This document shows, piece by piece, positions 11,709 to 24,794 of a stretch of 64,000 bases of DNA; the first letter of the stretch is position 1, and the number at the start of each line of letters is the position of its first letter. Below the pieces are notes generated by a model. It saw only the letters and a list, made by a program, of their open reading frames with translations. It was not told where the DNA came from and made no database searches. The translations under genes were made by a program, and so were the position numbers. Source of the stretch: Bugulina stolonifera (lineage: Eukaryota; Bryozoa; Gymnolaemata; Cheilostomatida; Bugulidae); the NCBI GenBank assembly GCA_935421135.1, contig OW285188.1, forward strand, positions 22,607,233 through 22,671,232, given 5' to 3'.

Positions 11709-13729
11709 TCAGACCTTAACCATCTTAGTGTCTTTATTTTCAGTTGATGTCAGCATATTGACCCGCTTGCCTTTTCTCACAAGCTCTTCCCCTACGTTAT
11801 CAATATTCATTTTTGTCAGGTTTACAAAGAAGTCAGATTGAAAGGCGTAGGCCCCAGCAAATGTAGACCACTTTGTGCTTATTTCTCTACATATTGCTGC
11901 TATAGGAACATTAGAATCACTGTTATTTGATGTAGCATCACAGTTAGAATTTAAAAGTAGAAGAGGATGTGAATCGGAGTTCAATAGAACTACAATACTC
12001 TCTGCAGACGAACACATTGCCAGTGCAGGAGCGGGTAACTCTTGTTCTCTAACCTTCTGTTTTAATGCAGGCTTGTCAGCACCGTTGTCTATAGAGATAA
12101 AGAGCAGCTTGGTAGAACCAGCGACTAAGCAGACGACACATTTGTGTTCCGGAATATACAAGAGCTGTTGAACAACCCTGCTGCCTTCGCTGCAAACTAT
12201 CTCACTCAGCATTTCTCCAGTCAAAGGGTTCCACAGTTTAACCGTTCCATCTCCACTGCCAGACACCAACCAGTTTTCAGCTGCTGCTACTGATGTTACA
12301 TACTTAGTATGTCCCAAGCAGAATGCCTACAATGAGACAGATATTAGTAACCGCAGAAATCCTATGTGATTCCATAAATACAACATACATCGGTAAATAT
12401 AATATGTAGCTTACATGAACTATTTTTCTTGCGAGGAATTCTATTATACTATATAAATGTCTAATACATATACATACAACGTATATACATGTAAAATACA
12501 CTCAAATATATATATACATGCATATATTTAATACAATGTATATCTATATGTCTGTTACAACATTTTCCATTCCCATTAGATGTGCATACCTAAAATTAAA
12601 CAATACACCTAACTGTCCTTTTGCATTCACAAACTATGTGTTGACGATCTTGCCATGATGCCAGTAATTTGACTGGCTTTAGTATTCACAACAACAAATA
12701 GTGCATAACCACTCCAATTGGCCAAGTGTGATTGTTTAGAATTAAAAATCACTCACATGTGCCTAATGCCAATAAAATTTTCAAGTGACAAACAAATACT
12801 AATAATAAATATTTAGTATAATACACATGCCCCCAAATAATTTAGACCCAAAAAATGGGTTACTTCTACTGAGCCGCCACTAGTGCTAACCTGTATATTG
12901 TAGGTGTTGGGGTAGCAGCTAACACGTATCTTTTCATCCCTATCAGCTGTAACCAAATATTTACCATCCAGAACAAATGTACAATCAAGGAGTGTGGATA
13001 AATGGCCCAGGATAGTTTCTCCTTCCTTCTCAGGTTCTAGTACTGAATATGATGTAATATCTCCAAACTTATCCGCCATGAGGGCGCAACCGTCATCCTT
13101 CAAGAACTCTAACTTCACACCTTTCTTAGCCGACACTCTGGAACTGACCAGTGTCCACTCTAACGAACTCTCCGATTCTGTAGATCACAAATATCAATTT
13201 GTACTTATGTTAGGTCAAACTTACCTAAAATACCTTGTTATCTAGTTCTATGTATGCAACAAAATTATCTGTAAAAACAATAGTTTTTTTGTATAGTGTG
13301 GTTCAAATCCACCATAACATATTAATTTTGTTACATTTAGATTACCTTTTGAGTACATTGTATGAAATTGGTCAAACATACTCTATTTATTACAAAGAGC
13401 TATAGCCCGGAAATGACCTTCATTCACAGAAAGCTAATTTACCGTTCCTAGCAACCAGATAGCGCTGTCGACATACCTGCAATCATCTTTAGTGAATACA
13501 ACAGCAGTTGCTTGTAATCATTACAGATCATCAGATGCTTGCCAGAATGAGAGAACTTGGCGTGAAGTACAAGCCCTTTTGCCTCATCATCGACAACTTT
13601 GTCAGTAGGCTTAGATTTAATAGTTATAGGTGTCGAGTCGGCTGGGTTATTGGTTTTGAAAAGCAAGCAGCCGCCATCGAATGTCGAAACCAACAAATAG
13701 TCTTCCGACCAGTCCAACACAGGGTACAT
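11709..13729 (-). CDS. WDR4: WDR4/Trm82, non-catalytic subunit of tRNA (m7G46) methyltransferase
   Basis: Three coding exons on the minus strand (13729-13477, 13177-12891, 12326-11709) join in phases 1 and 0 to 385 residues; human WDR4 has 412. The family landmarks are present in order: 'AKFSHSGKHLMICNDYKQLLLYS' in exon 1 (quoted in part), 'YSVLEPEKEG..ILGHLS', 'LVTADRDEKIRVS' in exon 2, and 'FCLGHTKYVTS' then 'LVSGSGDGTVKLW' in exon 3. WDR4 is a beta-propeller that supports METTL1 in N7-methylating G46 of a tRNA subset. The ATG at 13729 lies four bases after a good acceptor (attacag), so a 5' UTR exon is likely, though a few upstream coding residues cannot be excluded. The C-terminal tail is shorter than in vertebrates. 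Confidence 0.9.
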
Positions 13730-15705
13730 TGTGCTGTAATAATAAATCCTACATTAAAAAATAATGGTTACCATAACATAATAACTCAATAATGAACGCT
13801 TGCTTTCACTATACAGTTATTGTTATACCATAGCATAACAATTTTATTTATTGGGTGATTGACAGTTAGGCCTATACATCTACATGTATATTTATAGCCT
13901 TGATATGAATGCTTAGTAACATACATATATAATTCAAGCCTCAAGGAGTGAAAGAGAAATCTATAATTTGAACATTCAAATTTAATTCAAATTCAGTTGA
14001 CGGAACTTTTTACATATCAATATGAATATTGATTTATACATTTTCCATTTTTATTCTGGCGGAGAAAAAGTCCAGTAGACTTATGTCCAGAAAACAAGAA
14101 GCTAAAGTACAAAAAGTAAGATTACAGTACGAGAAGAAAAAAAGAGAAAGGTAGAGAAATAAAAGAAATAGCTAAATTGATGATTTTATTTGATAATATA
14201 ATAATAATCAATAAAAATATTATATAAATATTTATTACAATTATTATTTATTATTATACTTATCTCAATAATTACATTAAATAAAAATTATATTTAATAT
14301 TTACTCTACTGTAACTGTTCCATCAAAAACAAAAGTAGACTTTGTAGCATATAATATTAATCCCAACTTCAATTAAAATTTCATGTAGTAAAAAATAAAA
14401 ATCAATAAATGAACTGTCACTGTGGTCTGTGTCCACATGGCGTAGCTAGTAGGTAGCTAAAATAATTATTCAATTCTATTTACGTTATTATTAATATTAT
14501 ATATTTATTAGAAATATTTCCTCGACATGGTGCTTCATGAACGCTAGTTAGTGCCAATTATTTGCTTAATGACTTGCATAGGGCTAAATTTGAGAGCATG
14601 AGCAACAATAGAATAGAAAGAATGAGGATAAGAAATTAGAATACAAATCTTCGAGGCAATGCTACTTTTTAACAATTCTTAAATATGGTTCTAGTTAGGT
14701 AATATAACCCAATAGAACCAATAACGGCAGTATTTTACCTGCGCCCAGCAAATCACAGCTAAACTTCTTGAGATTGGAGTTGTCAACATTTAAATATTAA
14801 ACATTTTCCTCAATCTAATTATTACTGGGTAGACAACTCTTTTCTAACATTACAAGACATTTACAAATATGTACTACATGTACATGACTACATGATGTAC
14901 ATGTGCATGACTAGTGATATTGTGAATTGTGGATTTATGTTTGATTTATGTTTGATTAATATGTTGTCCTTATCCTTATTATCAATTAAATATTGTTCAC
15001 TAAATACAGTATTCATAGAATTGGAGAAAATCAGAGTGTAAAACTTTTAACAACAATACATAAAGTAAAGGTTTGTTGCATATATTATCAGATATCATAC
15101 TACAATAGTTAGTAATAGTGAGTATTAGTGTACTAGGTTCATCATGTTGCTACCTGCATGATGTGGCCAAATTGCCCATATTCACTTATTCTGTGTAGTT
15201 TACTATCTACAAAGAATAATTATATGTTATATTTCAGCTTTTGTAAATGACAAGCTATCGTTATTAATACGTAATGGTCAGGCCAATTATAATTAGCCTA
15301 CTTATCTATAAACTGCTAAGCTAGTCTGGGTACAATTTCTCACTACAAAAAATTTAGGTTTAACAAGGAAGGTATTAAAAAGTCGCATATTTGATACTAA
15401 TCAACTGTATACTAGATAAATGTTATCAAAACAATTAAAATGTAGTTCCAGGAAAGTTGTAGCAATCTCCTGTTGCCAAAATTTTCAAGAGATGCTACAC
15501 TATAACTTGATGTCATCATGCTTTAGTTAATTTGTGTCGTTTCAGAGTGGCTAAAATAACCTTGCAGCAAGTTCATCATCAGCATACCTTGTCAACAGTT
15601 ATTAAGAGAACATTATAGAAAGGGTAAAATTAGCTAAACTGTGTTTGAATAAAAACTATCCTAATGACTGTGCAATTACTTTATACAGTAGGCCCCGGTA
15701 GCCTC
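13730..15705. other. Intergenic region upstream of WDR4
   Basis: Should contain the non-coding first exon and promoter of WDR4 (-). It includes an A/T-only-like tract at about 14180-14300 and an ACATGTACATG cluster near 14870-14910. No other gene supported. Confidence 0.45.
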
Positions 15706-15713
15706 TATATAAG
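15706..15713 (+). promoter_or_regulatory. Candidate TATA box
   Basis: TATATAAG followed about 25-30 bp downstream by a possible start region, and at 15779/15780 by a good 5' splice site (gagct|gtaagt). It could drive the membrane-protein gene ending at 17789, but the connection is inference. Confidence 0.3.
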
Positions 15714-16011
15714 GGAACTGTCCTCAGACTAAGCTGCTGCAGGCAAAATATCCTTCTGTCATTGATTTATATTGTGAGCTGTAAGTCTTTACACAACGTT
15801 TAACAAGTCTGCAATTGTGACAGCAGGGAGAGGTTGCAATAGTAACCAAATAATATTATAGATTTACTACATTTGCAATCATCACATACATGCTAAAGGT
15901 AAGTGTATATTACCAAGTTCTGCTGAACTAACATGGCTTTGTGTTAATTTTTTGCTGCAATACATAAATAATTGAAACCAGAAGCCTCCTAGAACAATAG
16001 AATCTCACTAG

Positions 16012-17789
16012 GAAAGAAGAAGCCTTGGAAAGCAAGGTTTTCAGGTAATGAAGCTGTTTACAAATTTTATACATCTATGTTGACTTCTTGACCCTGAGAT
16101 CTTGGAAAAAGAACATATTATTTTCCAAGACAGTTATTAATTTGGCTCCACTAGTGTTGTTGCTTTACCTACATGTACATACATTGTAATATTATAATAT
16201 TGTTTAGATTTTGTCACAGTGTTGTGACGTCACACGCAAAAAATAAGAATTTGTTATATTACAATGATTTAATGTTATGTTTTACTGTTTGCTTGCCAGG
16301 TAATTTATTGGAAGTAGACACAGGTAGGTCTAACAAACAAAAAATAATGGTGTGGTGTCACAAGACTGAACTTTGACAATATGTAACGAAAACAACTCTA
16401 TGCCAACTAATTTCCATTTTTGATGGAACTGTATGTTGAATAATTTAGTATATACTTTTTGGCCTTAGATGCCAAACCAGTGGGGCTCCACAAGTGGAAA
16501 TTTAGTTCAACCACGGGTATGTGTAATAGTTATACATTTAAATAATAATATAACGCTACCAGGTGCAAAATAGCACAAAATGTTAGCGGTCTATAATTAT
16601 TTGGTACATGTATTTGCATGTCTACACAAGGTAGCTCAAATAGTAGCTCTATTCTATGCTTGCGAATGAAGCATAAGTAGGTTTGATGGACTGCACAGTA
16701 AGCATGGTAAATGTAAGCAATTTTACATGTACGTTATTCATATGAAATATTGTAAAATAATTACATCCATCCAGTGTAGTGACACCTGAAAAGTGAATTT
16801 TTATTACATGAAACAGACCAGTTGTATTTTTATATCTTAAATGAGCTTATTTCCTGGTTAAAATGTGTGAATTGAATAGGTTGCCACTCTTGGTCAAATC
16901 CTAGGATAACACTCAAAATTTATTATAATAATGTGGTTTTTCACATGCCTTGCAAGCAACCATGAATGTGACTTCAAAATATAATTATTCATTAAATGTA
17001 TTGATCTGAGGTTAATTCCTCATCTCTTTCCCTGCAGCGCTAGTAAAATGACTTCTAAATCAGCACATAATTGTAGCCTCAGTGCTATTATGGTAAATTC
17101 AAATACTATTATATACTCCAAAGCAGGATATGCTGTGATGTTGTTATTTTTCCATATACATTCACAACATGTATTATAATATAGTGTCCTTTTAGTTATA
17201 TAATTGAATTTTACAACTTACTGTGATGAATGATTTGTAGAAGAGAGCTGGAAACGATGACATAGGATGCGAATGAGAATAGGCACAGAGAGATGGCGTG
17301 GAATTATTTTGGTAAAAAATAGACTTGCAAGCAAATTAATTAATCCGCTTGCAATATATTATTGCATTATTTTTTCAATGCTGTTGTGTTGTAGAGTATT
17401 CAAATTTGATCCATGGTATTCAATGATATAATTTATTTCACATTACTGAAAGTTTTAACATGTTTAATATTTCTGGTATGGTTTTTGAATCTGCTAAACT
17501 GTATTTTGGTTGTATCATAGAGATGATAGCCCCATCGCTGGTCACCATACTAATATTAATAGTAATGGCATGCTGTGTATATGGCTGCTGTGTCTGGGAG
17601 GGACGATCAGACATTGAAGTGCTGCCGCAGTCACTCCTTGATAAACAACATAATTCACAGAAGAAATCTACCACAGCGATATACGGTGCTGAGCCTTACT
17701 CAAATCAGACTTCAGTAGTAGATGTGGAACCTAGTGAGGATATATATTCTGCTATGGAGAAACTAAATGGAGGCAGCCAGCTAGACTGA
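16012..17789 (+). CDS. Tentative small single-pass membrane protein, 3' exons
   Basis: The terminal exon 17521-17789 encodes a hydrophobic span (IAPSLVTILILIVMACC) and a roughly 65-residue tail. The tail ends with motifs PYSNQ (Grb2-type YxN) and IYSAMEKL (YxxM, p85-type). Upstream small exons with good splice signals, 16012-16044, 16300-16323 and 16469-16516, are all phase 1-1 and remain open when joined, giving a juxtamembrane stretch ending FSSTTE. The initiator and any ectodomain were not found, so the 5' end is missing from this model. Alternatively the protein could begin at the ATG at 17460 without introns (109 aa). I do not recognise a family. Confidence 0.4.
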
Positions 17790-19434
17790 TTTCGACTATT
17801 TAATTGACCTAATTTAAAACACATGAAGTATTTTTGTATAATGTGAATGTAGATTATTTGTTGCTGACAAGTCATCACCTCACAAAATGCCGACCCCATG
17901 CTTTACAACAATTTCTTTGGGGCAGGTCATGAAGCTAGGGGCTAGCAATACTTTAGTTGTGATTCCCTGTCCAGCGCTAACTAAGCATGCAATGAAATAC
18001 TCACAATAATATAAAATGTATATAATTATTATATATTCATATTTCATTATACATGTACATGTATTTACTATCTTACATATTATATGATAACTAATGCTGT
18101 ATCACTGTATCACATATTATTTTGCCATATTTATTTTTTTCTTGGTAGGTGCCTTAACAGATCTCTTTGTTTTTGTCCAAAGCAATCATATAATTATTAT
18201 TCTAGATAGACTAATGAATTAATATGATCACACGCTATGAATATTTTTTATGAAATGAAATATATTACTATATTTGTTTACAATAATTGCTATTATAGTT
18301 AGACTTGTACTACATGTACATTATGATTATATCTTACGCATTGTGTATAGTTGTTACACCAGCTGAAATTGATGTAACATAATACTATTAGTGGACTGTG
18401 ACTGCATCTCTATAACATTATTTCACTTACTCACATTGCATGTGTATTATATATATACTGTACAAATTCACTTATATCTTGAAAGTTATTGTCACTTATT
18501 CAAGTATTGTGTGTAACTTGTAAGGCTGACAGCCCATGTGCTTATTATAGGTAATCGTTATATAGGTCACAACAGCCCTCCACCTGACTTGTAAGAGCTG
18601 ACCTTTTATGTGGGACCCCTCAGGTGCTTTTATTATTTCCTAGTTGTCCCTCTTGATGGTACAACGGGTCTGAGGTTTTTCTTGGAATTGAATAATTAAT
18701 TTCAGTTTTGGCGAAGAACAAAGGCTATCTCAAATTTATCCACTTCTGCACCTAATCCTAATCACAAGCATATATTTCATGCAACTTCATGTACATGTAT
18801 GTGTACTCTGAAGAGTGGAAGGCATAATACAGCTGCCTGTAACACTTACATGCACATGCGGCCACTTTATTTGACTGAAATTTTCCATGTTGTGCAAGCA
18901 TCCATTCAGGTGTCCATTCCTGCTCTGATGTAGGCTACTGACAAATACATACATGTAATCCCATCAAATAAAACCACACTTTGGAATGAGATTATAAGAA
19001 CATGGATTGCATTATCAGCTTGCATGGGTTTAGTTTAGACAGAACTTTAGAAGCACACAGTAGTCAGTACACTAGAATCTGCATCACCACTTGATAATAT
19101 GGATTGTTCATTGGCACATGGGTATAAGTATGCTATCACTTACAGTTGAACAGATACAATGCACTTGTGACAAATAAATTCTATGGGAATATATTCATTC
19201 TGTTGATCTGGCAATTACAGATGATGATGTAATATAGTTTATACATGCAGCTTTTATAATGTGATCCGCTCTGATGAGATATTTGCATACCAATTGGCTC
19301 ATAATTAACTCTTATTAATTACTATAAATTACAATATTGATCAGCAGCCAAAAGGAGTCACCTATCACATTGATTTAGGGTGAGATCCTGTGACTGATGC
19401 TATTCTCTAATGCTGTTGTGGTTGAGGCACTGCA
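17790..19434. other. Intergenic region, nothing recognised
   Basis: AT-rich, with several TACATGTA words (for example near 18050 and 18790). No frames, RNA genes or element ends were supported. Confidence 0.5.
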
Positions 19435-19443
19435 CTGCACAGT

Positions 19444-19496
19444 CGGTTGTACTACATTACGGGGCCGGGGTTTGCCGGGGTCCGGTGCCGGGGTGA
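19444..19496 (+). repeat. Left terminal inverted repeat of the 9-bp-TSD element
   Basis: 53 bp identical to the reverse complement of 22161-22213, then imperfect similarity to about 19620. Confidence 0.9.
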
Positions 19497-19911
19497 CTCA
19501 AATTTGATCAAAATTTAATGAAAATAATTTATTTTAATTAAATTCAATAAATAGAAGTGTATTTATTATATTTAAACTCACCTAGTCATCAAACAGACAA
19601 AAGTGATTGCTTCACCGAAACTGGTAGGAATATTGGACTAGTCGACCGCTGTTGATCGTTATTAGAGAAATACCGGCCGCAAGAATCTTGGCCTACAAAG
19701 TACTGGCCACCAGTTAATTTCCCTACTGGTTTCTTCATTGAGATTGTGTAGACAACTTCATAGTATCATCACTTATTGTAATCTAGCACTGTATTGTATA
19801 AATATAACATGGATTTCCAAACACCCAATGCTGACATGTGCACATCAATATGAGATCATACAGTACAACTGGGAGGTGATTACCAACTTCGTACTCATTC
19901 AGTATATAGCT

Positions 19912-19939
19912 GGGTGGGGGAGGGGGGGGGGGGGAGGAG
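19912..19939. repeat. G-run
   Basis: tgggtggggga followed by a 13-G run (19922-19934). It could form a G-quadruplex; it is inside the 9-bp-TSD element. Confidence 0.8.
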
Positions 19940-20687
19940 ATGCTTAGAACTATGGATTGATTAAAGGGAAAATAAACACATCAGGAGCATCCTAGTCAGA
20001 ACAGGATTCAGACACAATCATGTATCAATACCTGCATTATCATACTTCCTGTGTTGGCAATTCTGATCCATTAATAATCAAATTTATTAGGCTAATACAA
20101 CACAAAATAATACAGGTAGACTTTATATGCACTACAACAGATTTATTAGTATTCTAAAAACATTATTAATTCAACTCTGAACAAATATTTAGATTTATTT
20201 CTCATGTTTAAACATTATATAATAATATTAGTCCATATAATCGTAATGTACATAAAGTCTGTACTGATTCCCTGTTCTTGGTTAAATGTTTAATTCCACT
20301 AACAACATGCATAGGATGTGTAATGAATGAAGTCGTAAGCTACAAATAGTTAAAACTTGCACATCCAGTATACCAATAATACAAATGAACTGCACATGGA
20401 AAACAGTATTTATATACATAAAATAATATGCAAAACAGAACAGCTAGATCTCAGATGAACAACAAGTAATAATACATGCATTATATTATATATAAAGAAG
20501 AGCAAAGTGTTAAGCTGCTACAGCATGACCACTTTGCAACTCTCAAAAATTAAGCTTCAACAACCGCATGTATAGTGGAAATCAACCCATACAGCGTGGT
20601 GAAACTGTCCAGCAGTGTGTGTAGGCTGATTGTCACTATACATGTATTTTTTATGTTGCTGAGGTGGCCGTGATGGTAGCAGTCTCT

Positions 20688-21914
20688 TCACATGCTTGCC
20701 AGAGTGCTGGAGGTTGGTGGTAATAGGGCATCTTCTTCTCGATGCTGATTTCCTGGGTCGTCGTACCAGTTCAGCCATAACTGTAATAACATTAATATCA
20801 TCAGATCGCATTGGACCTACATGCATGTGTAAAAAGGCAGGATTTCATAATGCTATTATAGGTAAGTAGAATTTGTGAATGTTCGAAAAAGACAGCTCGA
20901 AACAGGAAGTTTCGAACCTGGATTTTTGAAAAACTGCTAGTTCGAAACTCTACACCCCAATCCCCAACTCTCAGACTTCAATAAATTTGGAACAGTTCGA
21001 AACCGAACAGTTCAACACTGGACAGTTCGAAACCCCTAACCCCAACCCCCAGATTTCAACCAATTTTTAATATTATTTTTTTATTTAAACAACTAAATAA
21101 ATTAATTTATCTGTGAGTTGTGTTCTTCTAAATGTAATCTACACAGTTTAGAACTGTCCGGTTTTGAACTGTCCGGTTGTGAAACGTCCTGTTTCGATTT
21201 GTCTTTTTCGAGATGTCCTTTACCGATTTCAACTAATTTTTATTTTTAATAGTAATTTTTTGTTCTACTACTAGCAACTTGTAGAACACTAAATAATTAA
21301 TTCTTTGTGAGTTATGTTCTTCTAACTATAAACTACACAGTTTTGAATTGGTTGTATACCAAACGTCCGGTTTACAAATGTCCTATTTCAAACTGTATTT
21401 TCCAAAATGCCCCTTTACCAGGTGAGTATGACTAAAGTATATAAGTCATATTTCAGCTGATGAATGCATTGGAGCTTTTCTTTGATTTTAATTATTTTAT
21501 TTTGATTTTGTCATTTTAACTATTTTAAATACTAATTCTAAAAAATAATTAAGCCACTTGCAATAATTATATATTATTTTTTTTTATTCAAATAATATTA
21601 TCTCTAATGATGTAAATAGTAATTTAATATTAAATATAACAATCCAATGAATGAGAATGCTTTATGTTTTGTTACTTACTCACTGGGCAAGATCATTCAG
21701 CAGGCAACAGCTCTGTTAACAAAGATGCTAAACCTTTACTCTCTATTCATATATAGATGGAAACTTCACTAACCAGTGCTGCAGTCCATAATGAATATGA
21801 TACAATATCAATACAGTAGAAATATTCAAAAAGTACATTGTAGAATGAGAATATTTCAGCAAGAACTCGGTTGAGACAGGAAGTAGAGACTGTTGTCATA
21901 GGCAACAAAAGCAT
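20688..21914 (-). CDS. Tentative two-exon passenger gene inside the TIR element
   Basis: Exon 21914-21774 (47 codons from ATG, hydrophobic, ending SLWTAAL) has a good donor (ctg|gttagt). Exon 20780-20688 follows a good acceptor (ttattacag) and reads LWLNWYDDPGNQHREEDALL and on to a stop. Joined in phase 0 it gives about 77 residues with one or two membrane spans and an acidic tail. The second exon is also open for 72 codons in another frame (basic, His-rich), which I judge the weaker reading. The family is not recognised. If real, it is either captured host sequence or an element gene. Confidence 0.25.
20880..21420. repeat. Inverted array of GTTCGAAAC-type motifs
   Basis: The left side (20880-21060) repeats gttcgaaac and ggacagttcgaaac. 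The right side (21150-21420) repeats the complement-like gaactgtccggtt and cctgtttcg. Matching outer words (gttcgaaaaagacag versus gtctttttcgagatg) make this a degraded inverted repeat nested inside the larger element. Confidence 0.55.
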
Positions 21915-22160
21915 TCGGGAAACGTTAAAATTAGTTTGCACAAAGGCGTCGGGCTAACGGCTGGCGAGACTGTTGAGGTCTACTTAACTTGATTATCTTG
22001 TCTACGAACAATTTTTATTTGGCCGGTTTGTCTTCAGGAATGCCGTTCGTTCAGTGAGTCACTTTTGGTGACTAGGTGAGTTAAAATTAAATAAATAAGT
22101 TACTATTGACTCATTTTAATTTAAATAAATTATTTTTATTAAAATTCAATCAAATTTGAT

Positions 22161-22213
22161 TCACCCCGGCACCGGACCCCGGCAAACCCCGGCCCCGTAA
22201 TGTAGTACAACCG
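22161..22213 (-). repeat. Right terminal inverted repeat of the 9-bp-TSD element
   Basis: Perfect inverted partner of 19444-19496. Imperfect similarity continues inward to roughly 22035. Confidence 0.9.
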
Positions 22214-22222
22214 CTGCACAGT

Positions 22223-22322
22223 AGGGAGAGAGAAAACAGTGTGTAGGCTTGCCTTGTCTACATGATTCCATAGGATACTCTGATTTTCAACGTCAATACT
22301 ACTACCCACCCTGTCTAGGTTG

Positions 22323-22357
<35 letters not shown>

Positions 22358-24794
22358 CCCCCCACCCAGATGCTGAATCTCACCGATTTCCACCAGTAGA
22401 ACGTGTGTATTGTATATTATTATTTAAAATGAGTCATATATACCTATGCTGTATCATTATGGGCTGATGTGAGATTGTCTTACTAGAGTTTCGATGAAAG
22501 TAAATTGCAAACACATGCATGACTTTTTGTTTTGTTATTGATGGCCATCCACACAATAGTATTTCTTTATTAGTATTTACCAAAAGTAACAGGTCATCAT
22601 GAGATAGTAAACTTATTCAGTGTCATTATGCAAATATACTTCTCTGACAATACCAATTGTACATAATTTATCTTCAGCTAAAAAAAATCTTTTTTGTGTT
22701 TCTGCTTATTCTAATGTTCCAATTTTCTTACCCATTATAAAATTCTTGAAATCATTTCTTGTCAGTAAAGTTGACAGATCACTAGTTTATCAGTTGTTAT
22801 ATTTAGATATTGACTTTAAATTGTATTATTTTTTAAACCTGGCAGACAGTTCAAGTGATGATTTAAAGAATAATTAATTTAAATTATTTTAAATGAATTG
22901 AAATTATTTTAATAATATGTGAGAAAATTTGGCTACCATTCGATGGTCAAGACCACAAAGCAAAAACACAACTTTATGTGGTCAAGACTCACCATTGACA
23001 CAGTAAAAATATTTTTGACTAGGCCTACTATTGGTGATATATGCATTGAGGATTGAATTACAAGGTAACAAAAGGATAAATTTTGGCTGGGTGAACCTAT
23101 AGACTTATATTGATGAATAATTTACAAAATCAATTTTACTAGTTCATTAAAATTCAAAGTTTACAAATGTTATCTAATTCACACAGAATATAATTGCCTT
23201 AATATTTTCCTTCAACAATATGGACTACATGTAGTGCAGTGCAGAGTAGTGTCAACCCATATTCAGTGAGTGTAAACTATACATTTCAATTTGCCAGCAC
23301 TGTATAAATGTACTTACTTAGTACAGATCATAATATAATTATTATAATAACATGAAATGCTTGTGAACACTAACTTCATTAAAGATGTTAGTTGTACAAA
23401 CATGTGGCAAATCTGTGAATTATGCTAAGGTAATTAAAGGTATATATTTGCTTTTGTAGTATCTCTACATTATAAATTTACAGTATATATACATATATTC
23501 TGTATAATAGCTTCTATATACATGTACATGTAGGTGCCGTTTCAATAAAGGTGATGGGAGATGGTAAAGGGTAAAGAATACCCAGATCTTACACACATAC
23601 AGTGTACATGTACATGTCAATATAAATTAATTATAATGTATCAACAAAGCAGATTAAGCGTTATATGGAATTAGAATCTGTTATACTACTATAATGTACA
23701 TGCAGCATCTATTGTATATTGCAGTGACTGTTACTCTGCAATGGCTAAATAACCAATAACACCGTACACTTCTTTGCTGAAAAAAATTTCTTAACTACGC
23801 TGTTGGAACGTCATTCTGTAAAACTAACATAAGCTACAAGGACAACAACAAATCTCTTGTTTTTCCAAGTTATAAATGTAGATGCTATATTTGATATAAT
23901 ATGCAGTACATGCAATATTACAGTCTACTTGTATTTGTCAATTTGGCTATTGGATTGTTAAACTGGTTTTGCATGTACAATGTATGTGGAAATTAATTAT
24001 GTCACATGTACACCAATCATAAATGTACAATATACATTTGCTGTACATGCAAAATGTCGCATTGGACTGTAGCCAACTGTTGATGATAACTAAAGTTGCC
24101 CTCTTCTAGTGAATTTTTTATCCCATTATTGAGTTGAGAGAGGATGACTGCAAATTACAGTATAGTTAACTATTTTGAATTATTCATCAATAATCTAATT
24201 ATCATGTCATTCATGTGTTATATTGTAAACCAGGTACAGATCATGGCAAACATGGCATCCAAAGCTATTGATCATGATTAGAAGTTGTCTTCTCATATTT
24301 AGTAAGGGAGGACAACTTCGAATTATGGCCTATTGCGGGCCATGAGACATGCCAATTAACGGCTTTGGTGCATACTAGAGTATTTTACACCTATACGGAT
24401 GTGACAGAACAAGGAGCTATTTGGAGTTGTACACTCGCAACTAACACTAGTTGCCATTGTTAAGCCGGATGCAGGTAAAACTATAGCGCGGAAAATCCAT
24501 AGAATTTTACAGGCAATCGATACCATTTCCTCAAATAACGGTACCCCTTTTTGGTCTATAACATTTTACCTAGCAGATTTTAGGTTTTGACTATCAGCAA
24601 AGTTTATATATTATTGTAAGAACTTTGCTATCAGTGAGTATCAAGTGTGAAGTGTAAATAAATTTTTTATGCCCTGTTGTTATCATAGTTTTAAATACGT
24701 AATTTTCCTCTGATGATGAATCTAGGACTAGTATTGAAATATAAGGAATAAAATGATAAAATGCGTTTAGTACTATCACTACTGTATAGTTATA
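22223..24794. other. Intergenic region with (CA)n tract
   Basis: Contains a (CA)n microsatellite followed by a C-run (about 22324-22363) and several ACATGTACATG words near 23520-23620. Frames are AT-rich and unsupported. Confidence 0.5.
22324..22363. repeat. (CA)n microsatellite and poly-C
   Basis: About 16 CA units directly followed by a C-run. Confidence 0.9.

Larger units (their letters stand above)
19435..22222. mobile_element. Mutator-like (9-bp TSD) DNA element with long TIRs
   Basis: A 2,770-bp element at 19444-22213, bounded by perfect direct repeats ctgcacagt (19435-19443 and 22214-22222). Its terminal inverted repeats are identical over the outer 53 bp and very GC-rich against an AT-rich background (CGGTTGTACTACATTACG then CCGG-rich). 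They continue imperfectly for more than 100 bp, including the related words actcacctagtca. A 9-bp target duplication with long TIRs fits Mutator-like elements; other superfamilies with 8-9-bp duplications cannot be excluded. No transposase was seen. A tentative spliced gene (20688-21914, -) lies inside. Confidence 0.75.

Noticed and set aside
13295..13315. tRNA T-arm-like ggttcaaatccacc
   Set aside because: No acceptor stem, D-arm or anticodon arm can be drawn upstream.
17241..17311. Possible exon of the small membrane protein gene
   Set aside because: Bounded by splice-like sites but closed by stops in all three frames.
22139..22393. Minus-strand frame with CVCVCV
   Set aside because: A translation of the (CA)n microsatellite and the GC-rich terminal repeat.
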